DNA of 64,000 nt from Picocystis sp. L7. Lineage: Eukaryota; Chlorophyta; Picocystophyceae; Picocystales; Picocystaceae. Below, piece by piece: positions 48,296-57,960 of the stretch. The stretch is from positions 434,001-498,000 of the forward strand of contig QXJR01000029.1 in the NCBI GenBank assembly GCA_020975725.1. Reading direction: 5' to 3'. The notes beneath the pieces were generated by a model. The model saw only the letters and a program-made list of their open reading frames with translations, made no database searches and was not told where the DNA came from. The stretch's first letter is position 1; every line of letters starts with the position of its first letter. Position numbers and translations under genes: made by a program.

Positions 48296-50704
48296 ATGGC
48301 GGACGCGAAGGACGGTCCTGGGATGGAAGAGGATCCGTTCTCGAAGGAAGACTTCGATGCAGCCTCGTACGTGAGCCACGCCTTGCGAAGGAGCGGTGCA
48401 GAAGGGATCGAAAGCGAGCGGAAGAGGCTGGAACGCGTGGCGAAACAAGCCGAAGAAGACGTGGAGCGCATCGTCGCCGAACACCGCGAAGCGCTGCTGG
48501 AACGCGTGCGTGTGGTGGAAGAGGCGGAGAAGGAAGCGCAGGAGCTGCGACGGAACGCACTGGCGCTGCAGAGGTCTGCACAGCGGGCCAAAGCGGAACT
48601 GCGTGCGCCGTGCGACCAAGCGGAAGAATACAGCCGACAGGCGAAGCACCTGGGCGAAGCGTTGGAAATCTTGAGATGGGTGATGCGGAGGAAGAAGCTC
48701 AGCGACAAGCTCAAGGTGCAGCTCCGTGGAGGAAAGGTTGCCGAAGACGAAGGAGAACTGGAAGAAGCAGATGCAACCGATCCAGCCCAAACGAAGACGG
48801 ACAGCATAGGTGTGGTGGACCTGCCCAAAGCCGCCAGGTTGTTCCGGGAAATACAACAAGCAGCCGAAGAATTCGATCTCGGGGGCATTCGGGTGGTGGA
48901 AGAAGACGAGAGATGGATGGGCCAGGCGGGAAGCACCATCAAAAGCCAAGCCGAGAAGATGCTGCAGCAAGGCATGGAAACCTTGAGCCTCACCGACGTG
49001 GGGACCGCCCTGCTGGTCTACGCCAACCTGGGAGAGCTCCAAGACGCAGTGGAAGGGCAACTCAATCGATGCGGCCGGGCCGTGGCACAAGCAACGAGCA
49101 ATTGGCTGGATCTGAGCATGGTCCGGACAGCCGGGGCAGCAGACGTCGGAGCACGTGCAAAAGCATCCGCGACCGCAGGAACAGAGGAGTGGCAAGAAAG
49201 CTTCTGGAAGCAACTCCAGGAGTTCACCGACAAAGTGCAGGAGAGCATGTATGCGGTCTGGTTCCTGTACATGGTGATGTGCCGCAGAAAAGACCCCATC
49301 TCCAGAGCACTGCTCATCGAAGAACTTCCAGAAGGAAAGGCCAGCGAATGCACACTCTGTCTGAAATTCCAAGACAAGATCTGCACCATCGTCAGCGCAA
49401 AATTGGAAAAAAGCATGCGATCTAGCCAGGTTAGGGACGTCCTGCTAACAAACTACGCCAAGGTCCTGCAGGTTCTCCGCACGGGGCTGGACAAGCTGCA
49501 GAAGAGCACTAGAAACAAGGGACTCTCCACTGCGCTGGCTGCACAACGAGTAGACCAGATCTTGCTGGACATGACCAAGCCGGTGCAGACAGCATATGTA
49601 GCCAGGGTCCTCTCGCGCCTCAACGAGGCCGTGAGGGTGCAGCTTCCCCAGAATTTGCGTCCAGGCCAGCAGCTAGGTACCCCCCAACAATTCACAGGAC
49701 GCGTGATGCACGAAATCCACGCGGCCTCGTCCAATGGGGTTTTGCTCGAGATGGTTGGTGATAGCATAGCAAAGACATTGCACCTTTTGTTTGAGAGAGC
49801 AGAGATGTCCATCGCCACCTCCGTGGACTTGGGAGAAATGGACGAGATTTGCAACCCCGCGCAAGCAAGGAACATCGATGTGTGCAATTTTGTGCAGGGA
49901 GTTGAATTCGAACTGGGGCGTTTTTTCGAAGGGCTTCCTCTTCGAACGGCTTCCAGAATGCAGTCGTCACTGAAGGTAGCCAGGAGCATTGCGGAGACTG
50001 CTGTCGCACCAGTCTTCGAAGGCATCATGCAGGCAATGGAAGGTCGCATCCTGAAGATGCACATGGAGTTTGCGAATGCGAACGGGGACGGGGTAGGGGA
50101 AGGGAAAGGGCGTGGCCAATACATGGAGGAGCTCCTATCCCTCATGCAGTTAGTTCAATCGGAGCTGCTTTCTAAGTTCGTTCCCGCTCCTTCTCCGGAG
50201 CACGAAACAGTGGCATCCCATCAAGTGGAACGCATCGCATCACGCACGCTCCTGCTTTTTGTGCGCAACGCCACTTTGGTGCGCCCGCTGAGCGAGACCG
50301 CCAGACTGACATTGGCCCAGGACGTGGCAGAATTGGAGCTTGGCGTGGGTAGCCAGCTATGGCCCGTCGAGGACATGCCCATATATCCTGCACTGAAGGC
50401 TTTGAAGACCCTGTTGTTCACAGAGACGTCGGCCCTGGGCGGCAGCACAGTTCTTCAGGACATGCCCCGCATCCACGTCCTACATCACTTGTTCTCCCGC
50501 GCTCCTCTTGAGCTCCAGTCTCCCTATGCACGTATGGGATTGCCCGCCTCCAAGTTCAATGCATGGCTGGACGAGCACACGGAGGACGATGCGATGGAGG
50601 CTGTCCGAGAGAGCCTTTCCGCCTACAGTTCCCTCCAAGGGGGCATGGCGTTCGATCCCGTCTACTTGGTGTTGCAGAAGCTCTCCTCCACAGGTTCCAA
50701 TTGA
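48296..50704 (+). CDS. COG5: Conserved oligomeric Golgi complex subunit 5 (COG5)
   Basis: 802 residues in one exon (human COG5 is 839). The N-terminus DPFSKEDFDAASYVSHALR matches the conserved opening of COG5 (FDxxxYxxxxL). A long coiled coil (about 30-150) follows with QELRRNALALQRSAQRAKAE. Further helical-rod segments include LLVYANLGELQDAVEGQL, the FWKQLQEFTDKV region and WPVEDMPIYPALKALKTLLF, in family order; the chain ends FDPVYLVLQKL. COG5 is in lobe B of the COG tether that retrieves Golgi enzymes in COPI vesicles. The ATG at 48296 directly precedes conserved sequence; the frame upstream is promoter. Confidence 0.88.
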   Translation: MADAKDGPGMEEDPFSKEDFDAASYVSHALRRSGAEGIESERKRLERVAKQAEEDVERIVAEHREALLERVRVVEEAEKEAQELRRNALALQRSAQRAKAELRAPCDQAEEYSRQAKHLGEALEILRWVMRRKKLSDKLKVQLRGGKVAEDEGELEEADATDPAQTKTDSIGVVDLPKAARLFREIQQAAEEFDLGGIRVVEEDERWMGQAGSTIKSQAEKMLQQGMETLSLTDVGTALLVYANLGELQDAVEGQLNRCGRAVAQATSNWLDLSMVRTAGAADVGARAKASATAGTEEWQESFWKQLQEFTDKVQESMYAVWFLYMVMCRRKDPISRALLIEELPEGKASECTLCLKFQDKICTIVSAKLEKSMRSSQVRDVLLTNYAKVLQVLRTGLDKLQKSTRNKGLSTALAAQRVDQILLDMTKPVQTAYVARVLSRLNEAVRVQLPQNLRPGQQLGTPQQFTGRVMHEIHAASSNGVLLEMVGDSIAKTLHLLFERAEMSIATSVDLGEMDEICNPAQARNIDVCNFVQGVEFELGRFFEGLPLRTASRMQSSLKVARSIAETAVAPVFEGIMQAMEGRILKMHMEFANANGDGVGEGKGRGQYMEELLSLMQLVQSELLSKFVPAPSPEHETVASHQVERIASRTLLLFVRNATLVRPLSETARLTLAQDVAELELGVGSQLWPVEDMPIYPALKALKTLLFTETSALGGSTVLQDMPRIHVLHHLFSRAPLELQSPYARMGLPASKFNAWLDEHTEDDAMEAVRESLSAYSSLQGGMAFDPVYLVLQKLSSTGSN

Positions 50705-51668
50705 TGTCCCACGATTCTTTCCAGGGTGTTGCTTCCCCATGGATCTGTCCGGCCAAGAAAGGAGGGTCCTTGCTCCATCCCCGAGAAGAAACTCCCGTCC
50801 CTCCTTCCAGCCACACTCCTCCTCGTCCAGTTACACCCCGATTTGTCCGGGTGTATCTGCTCGGATTCGCACCCCGACCTGGACGAGTCCATCACGCGCA
50901 CCACCGCGATGTGGGCACGCGCTGCACGTGCAGCAGGACGTTCTTGCCGTCGCACGCGTGCTTCTTCCCCTCCATCTTCGACCTCAAACGCCAATGCACC
51001 GCGTGGGAACGGCGGATCGGCCTTCGGGACGCGTCCCACCGCCACAGGCGTCGGCGGAGGGGCCATGCCGACCTTCGCACGTGCGCGATCGACGTGCGCC
51101 TGTTCGATCCAAGCGCCTTCTCTGCGTTCGTTCGCGTCCTTGGTGCTGGACCGAGGACAAGGCGCGGATGCCATGGCGTACCTGACGGACGAGGAAGGTG
51201 TGCACTCGCGAAGGTCTGCGAATCGACGTGGTAGCGCGACGAACGACCCAGCTCAACGTGCTAACCTCGATCGCACGTGCGCCCTCGTCCACTCCCGATC
51301 GCGATGCAGACGAGCCTACGTAGGCACGCCTTCCGTGCCGCACGAGACGTGAGGATCGATCGACGCGCGTGCGAACGCCATCCCAACCGCAGCGGAGGAG
51401 GATTCGAAAAGGAAAGCATCCGGAGAGGACGATGTGACCCTGGAAACATGCATCGTGAAACAGCATGCACGTTCCTCCGAGCACGTGCATTGCATCGTAG
51501 GCCGCGTGGCTTCGATCGTTCGACCTGGATGGAGGTCAACGCGATCGTCCAAGATGGTGCACGTGCGCCATGTTCTCTGGCCCTTGCTGTTGGTTGCACG
51601 TTTCTAATCCACGGGCGTTGGTGGTTGTGGTTCTGCTCCTCCCACGGATTCCATTGAACTGGGCCTTC
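50705..51668. other. Convergent spacer COG5/PDI, no gene recognised
   Basis: 964 bp, GC-rich, long for a convergent gap in this window. Frames of up to 220 codons on both strands are arginine/cysteine-rich and look like codon-bias artefacts. A small spliced gene cannot be excluded. Confidence 0.35.
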
Positions 51669-52557
51669 TCAAGAGGAAGCACCTGCATCACCTTCCTGGC
51701 GTTTTTGGAACGCAGTCAACACCGATGCTTTCTGCAACAGCTTGGCCATCTGTTCCTTCCCCACCTGTCCGGATTCCACCATCCGTTCCACGCGCTCTCT
51801 CTCTTTGTCGAAGTACTCCACCCCTTTCTCCATCGCTTTCTTCGCCATTCGGACGTACACTGCACCGTGTTCTTTCCGTTGTCCTTGGAGGGCATCGGCC
51901 TTGCCTTCCAGTTCCTGCAGGACACGTCCCTTCTCTCCTTCCCCTGCGACCAAAAAGGCTTGGACCACATCGTCCAGCTCCTCCACGCGTGCAAAGGACA
52001 CGTCCTGGTCCACTTTCTCTTGGAGGAACGCTTGGAACGCGTCGACGTTGCGTCCGCCCGCGTAGGTCTCGGCCGAGACCAAGCTGGGCTTCTCGCCGCG
52101 CGGGAAATACAGCACCGTGGGGAATCCTTTCACGCCGAAGCGCTGTCCGAGTTCGCCATGTGCAGACGCATCCACCTTGGCCACCGTCACGAGCGACGCA
52201 ATGCGCGGATCCGACTGCACGCGTCGTCCCAGCTCGGCGTAGTCTTCGGCCATGCGCTTGCAGTGGCCGCACCACCTGCGTCGAGTTTCGCAAGAGACGT
52301 CAGCACGCGTGGTTCCCAGGCGCGAGGAGGGAAAGCAGTTGGTCCCACGTGCCGCGCTTCGCGACGTACGGCGCGTAGAACTCCACCAAGGCATGCTTGG
52401 CGCCGTCCAGGTGTCCGTCGAAGGTGGTCGGCAGGAGGTCCAGGACCCCAGGCACCGCCTCTCCAGGATCTCCGGCACGCACGAGCGGCGAAGAGGCGAT
52501 CCACGAGACCGACAGGAGGAACAAGGCGCGCGCGATGGAGGCGAACGCGTGCGCCAT
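51669..52557 (-). CDS. Protein disulfide isomerase, single thioredoxin domain + ERp29-like C-terminus
   Basis: Two exons: 52557-52370 and 52275-51669, with a 94-bp intron. The join gives [20 protein letters not shown], rebuilding the active site. 264 residues. A signal peptide (1-28: ARALFLLSVSWIASSPLVRA) leads to one thioredoxin domain (about 40-150; cis-proline at GFPTVLYFPRG). An all-helical C-terminus (about 165-255) follows, with FDKERERVERMVESG and QMAKLLQKASVLTAF, as in the ERp29/PDI-D family. Plant PDI-D (ERp38) has two thioredoxin domains; one is missing here. There is no KDEL-type end (it stops GDAGASS). It should form or isomerise disulfides in the secretory pathway. Confidence 0.9.
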
Positions 52558-53089
52558 CGCGATCCGATCGATGGAAATCGTCGAGAAGCGTCGGTCCTGG
52601 ACCATCCCTTCCACGGTTCGAAAGGGAGGGTTTGAAAGGGACCCGGATCGGATCGAAAGGGAAACCCTCCCGATTCGAAAAGAAGGTGGTGGACGGGAAC
52701 CCCGCCCCCCCCTTCCCTGGGGGAGAATCTTCTCCCGTTCGGGGGTGTGGTCCTCCCTCTCCCAAGAACCAAGGAGATGGTGGTCCTTGACCCTGTGCAG
52801 ATGGACCACCAAGTGCGTGACTTGTCTACCAACGACCTGGACTGTCGATCGGGCAAGCGAATCCGGTTGGGACAGAAGCCAATCGCACGCGCCCAAAACC
52901 GCGAAAATGACGAAGGTGCAACAAAAAAATTGGCCCCGTGGACCGTTCCCAACCCAAGCACGGTGCCCAAGCAAACACATAAACAATGCACACAGGGAAC
53001 TAACCCATCGCAACGAGGGTCCTGGAAAGCATTCGGAAGGACAAAGTGCGTGTGATTTGAATAAAAACCAAGGCGGTGCGTGGAAGCGA
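52558..53089. promoter_or_regulatory. PDI upstream region with TTCGAAAGGG repeats
   Basis: From 52,615 to 52,682 five copies of (T)TCGAAAGGG or its complement lie in tandem and inverted order. A minus-strand frame starting at 53013 begins hydrophobic (signal-like) but has no recognised domain and overlaps the promoter. Confidence 0.45.
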
Positions 53090-54523
53090 CTAAGAATGGA
53101 CCGTCAGGGTGGGAGGAGAAGCCACCGACTCGTGGTACACATAGGCATGGGGAGGAAATTGGCTGCCCAATAGGATGCCCTCACGCTCCACATCCACCTC
53201 CATACGAACGCGAATGCCGTTGGCCACTTGCGTGGACACCCTAGAAAACGAGGGCAACTGCGCTACCCCAAGCTCTGCGTGCAGGTGAGACTTGGCCCGA
53301 GACACGAATGGATGATCTAGGTCCACCTCCATCCATTTTCCACCCCCGTACGAGGCCGCAAGGACGTCGGACAGCACGGTTGCATTCCTGCCTGGATCGG
53401 GGATGACGTGCTTCGTGAATCTGCACGTCTTCTCTGTACCAGGAGGACAGGCTGCCCAGACGTCGGACTCGATCCCACAGAGATCCTTTCCACGGACGTA
53501 GCGGAACACCCCTGCTGTGCCCCAGTTTTCGCTCCATGTGTTCTGGATCAACCAGTAATCCAAACCTGTATACTTGTCCTTACCCCAACCAATGAGCTTG
53601 ATGCAATGGCCGCCGATTTTTTGGACCCGGTCTCCCAGCTTGGAGTTGTAAACCCCTCCTGGGAAGTGGTTGAAAAAGTCCACAAAGTCGCTGAGAACCG
53701 AATAGCAAGCATGAACTGGGCCGTTCACCATGATCTCCGCCTGGATGGCTCGTACCTGCGCTGGATTTCCGGAATTCCCCGTGCAATCATCGCCCCCAAA
53801 GGTGGTCCGCTTCTGTCCCGGCACCAGCACCTGGCCGTAGCGGCCTGTGCGGAAGAGTTCCGGCTTCGCACCGGTGTCTTGACACTCGGTTAGGACGCTT
53901 TGGCAGGTCTTGCATCCGTTTCCGAGTGGATCCGTGAGACATCCGCCTGATGTGTACGGTGTGCATCCTCCGTACTGTCCATCGGGCTGGATGGTCATTT
54001 CTGTAGCTCCTACCAGGGTGAGGAACTTCCACGCTTCATCTGGATCTCCGCCTCCGCATCCAAGCCCGTTCCATTTCTCTTTCCCGAGTGGGACGTCCGT
54101 GGACATCGAACAGCAGGACATGAGTGTCATTGGGCTGGGCGTCTGGGCCACTCTCGTGCAGCCGTGTCTACCAGAGGTGGGTTCTTTGCAAGTCCCTCCC
54201 CGTTCAAAGGCTCTCCCAAAGTCGGTTCCTTTGACAGCGGCCACGGTGTTGTTCTGCACGGTTTTATGAACGCACCATCGATCTGCGAGCACACCTGCCG
54301 CGGACACGGCCCAGCAGCTTCCGCAGTGTCCTTGATCAAGCACCGTTGCGCCGCATCCGAACCAGGCTTCGCGTGCATCGAAGGTCTCGGGCAGCGCTTC
54401 GTCGGTCCATCTTTCCAGGAGGAACTCTTCCTCGTGGTTCCGGATGGGGGTTGCGGCTTGGACCACACCAGCCACGACCAGAAGCGTCGCCAGAGCCTTC
54501 ACGATCCGCGGCGGCGCGACCAT
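53090..54523 (-). CDS. Cathepsin-B-like C1A cysteine protease with cystatin-like C-terminal domain
   Basis: 477 residues. Signal peptide 1-23 (KALATLLVVAGVVQA). The mature start LPETFDAREAWFGC comes almost at once, so the inhibitory propeptide is very short. Catalytic Cys in DQGHCGSCWAV (about 66), GCGGGDPDEAW, catalytic His in IGGHCIKLIGWG (about 306), and Asn in QNTWSENWG (NTW replaces the usual NSW). After the protease fold ends (YVRGKDLCGIESDVWAACP), residues about 390-477 look cystatin-like: an N-terminal GGG, a helix, STQVANGIRVRMEVDVE (compare the QxVxG inhibitory loop) and a final strand. It would act in vacuole, lysosome or outside the cell. The cystatin reading is less sure than the protease. 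Confidence 0.88.
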   Translation of the reverse strand: MVAPPRIVKALATLLVVAGVVQAATPIRNHEEEFLLERWTDEALPETFDAREAWFGCGATVLDQGHCGSCWAVSAAGVLADRWCVHKTVQNNTVAAVKGTDFGRAFERGGTCKEPTSGRHGCTRVAQTPSPMTLMSCCSMSTDVPLGKEKWNGLGCGGGDPDEAWKFLTLVGATEMTIQPDGQYGGCTPYTSGGCLTDPLGNGCKTCQSVLTECQDTGAKPELFRTGRYGQVLVPGQKRTTFGGDDCTGNSGNPAQVRAIQAEIMVNGPVHACYSVLSDFVDFFNHFPGGVYNSKLGDRVQKIGGHCIKLIGWGKDKYTGLDYWLIQNTWSENWGTAGVFRYVRGKDLCGIESDVWAACPPGTEKTCRFTKHVIPDPGRNATVLSDVLAASYGGGKWMEVDLDHPFVSRAKSHLHAELGVAQLPSFSRVSTQVANGIRVRMEVDVEREGILLGSQFPPHAYVYHESVASPPTLTVHS

Positions 54524-55232
54524 GGCGGAGGCGACGCACGTGACGAAGCAAGCTCCTTCTGTGGGGTCTGTAGCACAGGGAGGCCGCACCCCTTCCCCTG
54601 CCTGTGTCTCTGCCCCCCCGGGGGGGGAACCCTCGGGGACGGCGAGACCCTTCTCCACCACACATCTTGGGGGAATGGACGGTCCGATGCGTCCCGGGAT
54701 TGCCCCCGATGCCATCGGAGACACGTGGAAAGGCACCTCGGAGGGATCGAATCATCGAATTTGCGGCGGGGGGATTCGGTTAACCTCGTCGTAAACATCG
54801 AAGGGGGAAACGAGCAGGCCTGGAGGGATTGCATTCCCACCAAGCCATGGATTGGATCGGTTTGACCAGACCGATGCAGACAAGAAGAGGAAGATTCCGA
54901 AGCAGTTCCCGAGAGGAATGAAAGAGGAAAAGTGGTGCCTGCAGGAACGAAAAAGGAAAGTCCTGCCGTGTCCTGCTGGGCAACCACGGAAGCGGAAAAG
55001 TGCGGGACAGACCCAACCCGACCCTCGCGCATCAACAAGGTGAACGAGCACCTGGTGCGAAATCCGTACGGGATGAGGATTCGAGACCGTTGCGGGCGGG
55101 TCTGCCCGTAGCCGTGGGCACAGGTATGGATCTCCGCGAACTGAAAGAGTTCATGCAAGCGATTGCAACAGCAAAAACTGCGTTTATTCCATCAAAAACT
55201 TATGGGAGACCTGCCCTGTATATGCGCGACAC
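54524..55232. promoter_or_regulatory. Protease promoter and spacer, no gene recognised
   Basis: CCCCCCCGGGGGGGG, a 15-16 bp C/G palindrome, lies near 54,617, followed by GGAACCCTCGGGGACGG. Frames here are unrecognised. Confidence 0.35.
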
Positions 55233-55677
55233 CTAATCTTGCTGGGGAAGAATGGGATTGATCAGCGGATTCATCTGAGCCATGTAAATGATAGCCCACC
55301 TGCAGCACGTGAGTGTAGCGAATCCATACAAAAGGTCAGCACGTGCGAGCTCTCCGTCTCTCCAATGGGTTTGGATGGACACCGGCGCTCGTCGGTTAGC
55401 CACTCGTCTACGAGATTCGCACGGTAGCGTACATGAGCCAGCAACAGAACACTAGAGTGCCCCACAACGCGTGTTTGTATCTCCTCCTGTACCATTCGGA
55501 CGGCTTGGGTCAGCCTTCAAGATCTCCTCGCCGTGCTCGACCGTTCGTACCTCCGCAAGCGTCGACGGTGAGCACGTGCACTCACCTAGGCGACGAGTAT
55601 TTTTCGGTCCATTGCACGTAAAACGCGCCCACGAGTTCGAAAAGCGCAAAGATGAGCGTTCCGATGACCACGCCCAT
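55233..55677 (-). CDS. V-type ATPase subunit e (Vma9/VHA-e)
   Basis: A 70-residue protein from three tiny exons: 55677-55586, 55486-55433 and 55299-55233, with introns of 99 and 133 bp. Joined, it reads MGVVIGTLIFALFELVGAFY, a short basic loop (SPRRRYKH), ALWGTLVFCCWLM, then WAIIYMAQMNPLINPILPQQ. The CCWLMWAIIYxAQMNPLIxPIL ending is the hallmark of subunit e (animal ATP6V0E, yeast Vma9), which has two membrane helices in the V0 rotor-stator of the proton pump. Both introns have GT-AG ends and the junction codons are complete only with these sites. No frame longer than about 60 codons covers it, so ORF calling misses it. Confidence 0.92.
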
Positions 55678-56599
55678 GTTCCTCCGGCGGTCCGCTCGCG
55701 CACTCTCTCTTCCTTCTTTTCCAAATCTGCGGCTTCCGAGACGTCTTCTTCACTTCTTTCGGGACGCGAAGGACGCACACGTGCCCGCGCGACGTGGTGG
55801 TTGCGTCGTTCCTGTTCGACGCGGAATGTCCATCTGGTGGATCGACCTCACCCATGGGCGATCGAAACGGTTACGGATCATAACGGTTTCAAAGGATCCG
55901 TTGTGGACGGAACGGGACGGATGTGGAGGGACCCTCGCGGAGTCCATCCGGGTTCCCAAGATGGCGATGGAAGCGTGCGATGGAAGAGGCGCATGCATGG
56001 GCAAGTGGATTCGAACGTATCCTCTGCGGGGGTGCTCGAGATGGAAGAGGAGCCATCGCTTGCTCCCTTCGTCGACCGGTGGGGCCTGCGAATCGCATGT
56101 GGTTGCTCGTGCTGAGCATGGAGGAAGCATGCACGTGGGAAACGATCCAGGCATCCATCGTTCCATCTGCGACTTCCTTGTCGTTGGCGTGGGTCCCGAA
56201 GGCAAGCGCCTTGGAACCCACAGCACGGCCGCACAGGAATGCACGCATGCGAGGCTCGTCCCACACATCCACCGCGCCCCTTCATGCCATGCACCACGTC
56301 TTCCTCTGCCCAACACCTCCGTCGATGCGAGTCTTCCCTTTCGGGATGTGCGTGTCGGACCCATGGCCTTGCCCCCTGTCCCATCGGACGGCTGACGTTG
56401 CCCCACGGTCCCATCGGAAGGCTGGGATGGCTCGATCCACCCCACCCCTCGGGGCAACCTTGTGTTGTAGGGGCGAGTATGGGGGGTGGGGGGGACAGGC
56501 CACGCGACCCACCACGAAACGTCGCATCTTGTAGCACCAAACGGCATCGCTTCCAAGGCTACGAACTGAAACGAAAAAAAGCGTTCGAATTCTGTGAAC
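55678..56599. other. Divergent V-ATPase e/AlkB intergenic region
   Basis: 922 bp. CCCATCGGACGGCTGA and CCCATCGGAAGGCTGG form a direct repeat at about 56,380-56,430. Frames on both strands (for example 128 codons minus, 55,889-56,272) have no recognised motif. Confidence 0.35.
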
Positions 56600-57862
56600 A
56601 TGGCCATGGCCGTCGCCAGAGAACCGCTCCCGATGTTCTGGAGCCGGCCCCCCATCCGTCCAGGTGGACCCAAGACATCCGTTGTACCAGGACGAAAACA
56701 TGTGGCCGGATGGGGGGGAAAAAAAGGCACAGGCATGCGACATATCACTGCCAACAGTGGATCTGTCCACTCCATCGGTATGCGACGAGGGAATGAAGCG
56801 ACCGTCGAGTCCAATGGTGCTCCAGCAAGCAGCTATCTTTTCAGCTTGACCATGCCGTTGACCGTTGCACTGGGTGTCTTGGGAGCAAACGCCACGGTAC
56901 AACCATGGAGCGTCATCCTCTCCGGCGCTGGAACGTTGCAGACGCTTGTTGTCCTACCCATACTCGATGCTGTCGTAGGCCAGGGAGAATCCTTGGGCCT
57001 GACAGGCGAGCCGCGGGGAAAGGAGTCAGATCCAGCAGCGTATCGCCGTGTGCTGTACATCTATGCCTGCGTCCACATCTTGGTCCTTGTAGCAGGAATC
57101 CTTGCTACTTCTCGTCTTGACATGCTACCGATGATTGGGGGCATTCTAAGCCTTGGTGTGATGGGTGGACTGGGCTACACTACAGTACACGAGCTGGTCC
57201 ATGGAAGAACGAGGATGGAACACACGCTGGCCAGTATCATGCTGTCCCTGATGTGGGCGATGCATTGGAGGCGATCACACTTGTTACACCACAAAAATGT
57301 CGGCAAGTGGGAAGATCCGACCTCAGCAAGGAGGGGCGAAAACTTCTATGCATTCGCATTGAGAAGCATAGGCGGCAATGTGAAGAATGGAATCGAGGAT
57401 GCCTGGGCAAAAGGCAAAACGAGCGCTCCTGTATGGTGGATTGTTTGCCCTGTTGTCCTCACGTGCGTCTTTGTGCTTGTAGGTGGTGGCCGTGCAGCTT
57501 TGGTGTTTGTGTCTCAGGCGTGTGTTGCAGCGATCACTCTTGAAACTGTGAACTACATACAGCACTACGGCTTGGAGCGAAAACAGAATGCTGGGGGAGA
57601 GTACGAACCGTATTCAGTGAAGCATAGCTGGAACGCAAACTGGACGTGCAGCAATGCCTTTGCCTTTAACTTGCAGCATCATGCGGAACATCATTTGAAT
57701 GCCTCCAAGCCATATCAAAAACTCCATAGGGCCGAAGGGGCACCACAACTACCCTTATCATACCCGCTCCTGATGGTGCTATCCTTGGTACCACCTTTAT
57801 TTCACAGGATCATGGACAGTGAACTGAATGACCTCTCAGGAACACCGGGCCTGGATACGTAA
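56600..57862 (+). CDS. AlkB-type alkane/fatty-acid omega-hydroxylase (di-iron membrane monooxygenase)
   Basis: 420 residues from the ATG at 56600; the first 75 residues are not conserved, so the real start may be later (for example MRRGNE near 56,780) or a 5' intron may exist. The family's histidine motifs are in order: HELVHG (about 197), HLLHHKNVG (about 229), NYIQHYGL (about 318) and LQHHAEHHLN (about 358-367). About six membrane helices surround them. NYIxHYGL and the last box separate AlkB from ordinary desaturases. The enzyme would oxidise the terminal methyl of alkanes or fatty acids with a rubredoxin or ferredoxin donor. AlkB is mainly bacterial, so the origin is of interest. It ends 98 bp from the primase gene, convergent. 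Confidence 0.88.
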   Translation: MAMAVAREPLPMFWSRPPIRPGGPKTSVVPGRKHVAGWGGKKGTGMRHITANSGSVHSIGMRRGNEATVESNGAPASSYLFSLTMPLTVALGVLGANATVQPWSVILSGAGTLQTLVVLPILDAVVGQGESLGLTGEPRGKESDPAAYRRVLYIYACVHILVLVAGILATSRLDMLPMIGGILSLGVMGGLGYTTVHELVHGRTRMEHTLASIMLSLMWAMHWRRSHLLHHKNVGKWEDPTSARRGENFYAFALRSIGGNVKNGIEDAWAKGKTSAPVWWIVCPVVLTCVFVLVGGGRAALVFVSQACVAAITLETVNYIQHYGLERKQNAGGEYEPYSVKHSWNANWTCSNAFAFNLQHHAEHHLNASKPYQKLHRAEGAPQLPLSYPLLMVLSLVPPLFHRIMDSELNDLSGTPGLDT

Positions 57863-57960
57863 AGCTACTTCAAAGGAACCTTCCACTGTCGCCCATGCTC
57901 GAGAGATGCGTCGGCTTTGGCGGAGAGTAGGCCATCTCCTTGGAATGGCCACTGTCCGCT

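Noticed and set aside
47083-48993. Long minus-strand frame extending PI31 through COG5
   Set aside because: The part above 48,057 is antisense to the COG5 coding region and promoter; only the lower part has PI31 motifs.
52700-53013. Hydrophobic minus-strand N-terminus upstream of PDI, possible small secreted protein
   Set aside because: Shares frame and space with the PDI promoter, lacks any domain, and PDI's own ATG at 52557 has a complete signal peptide.
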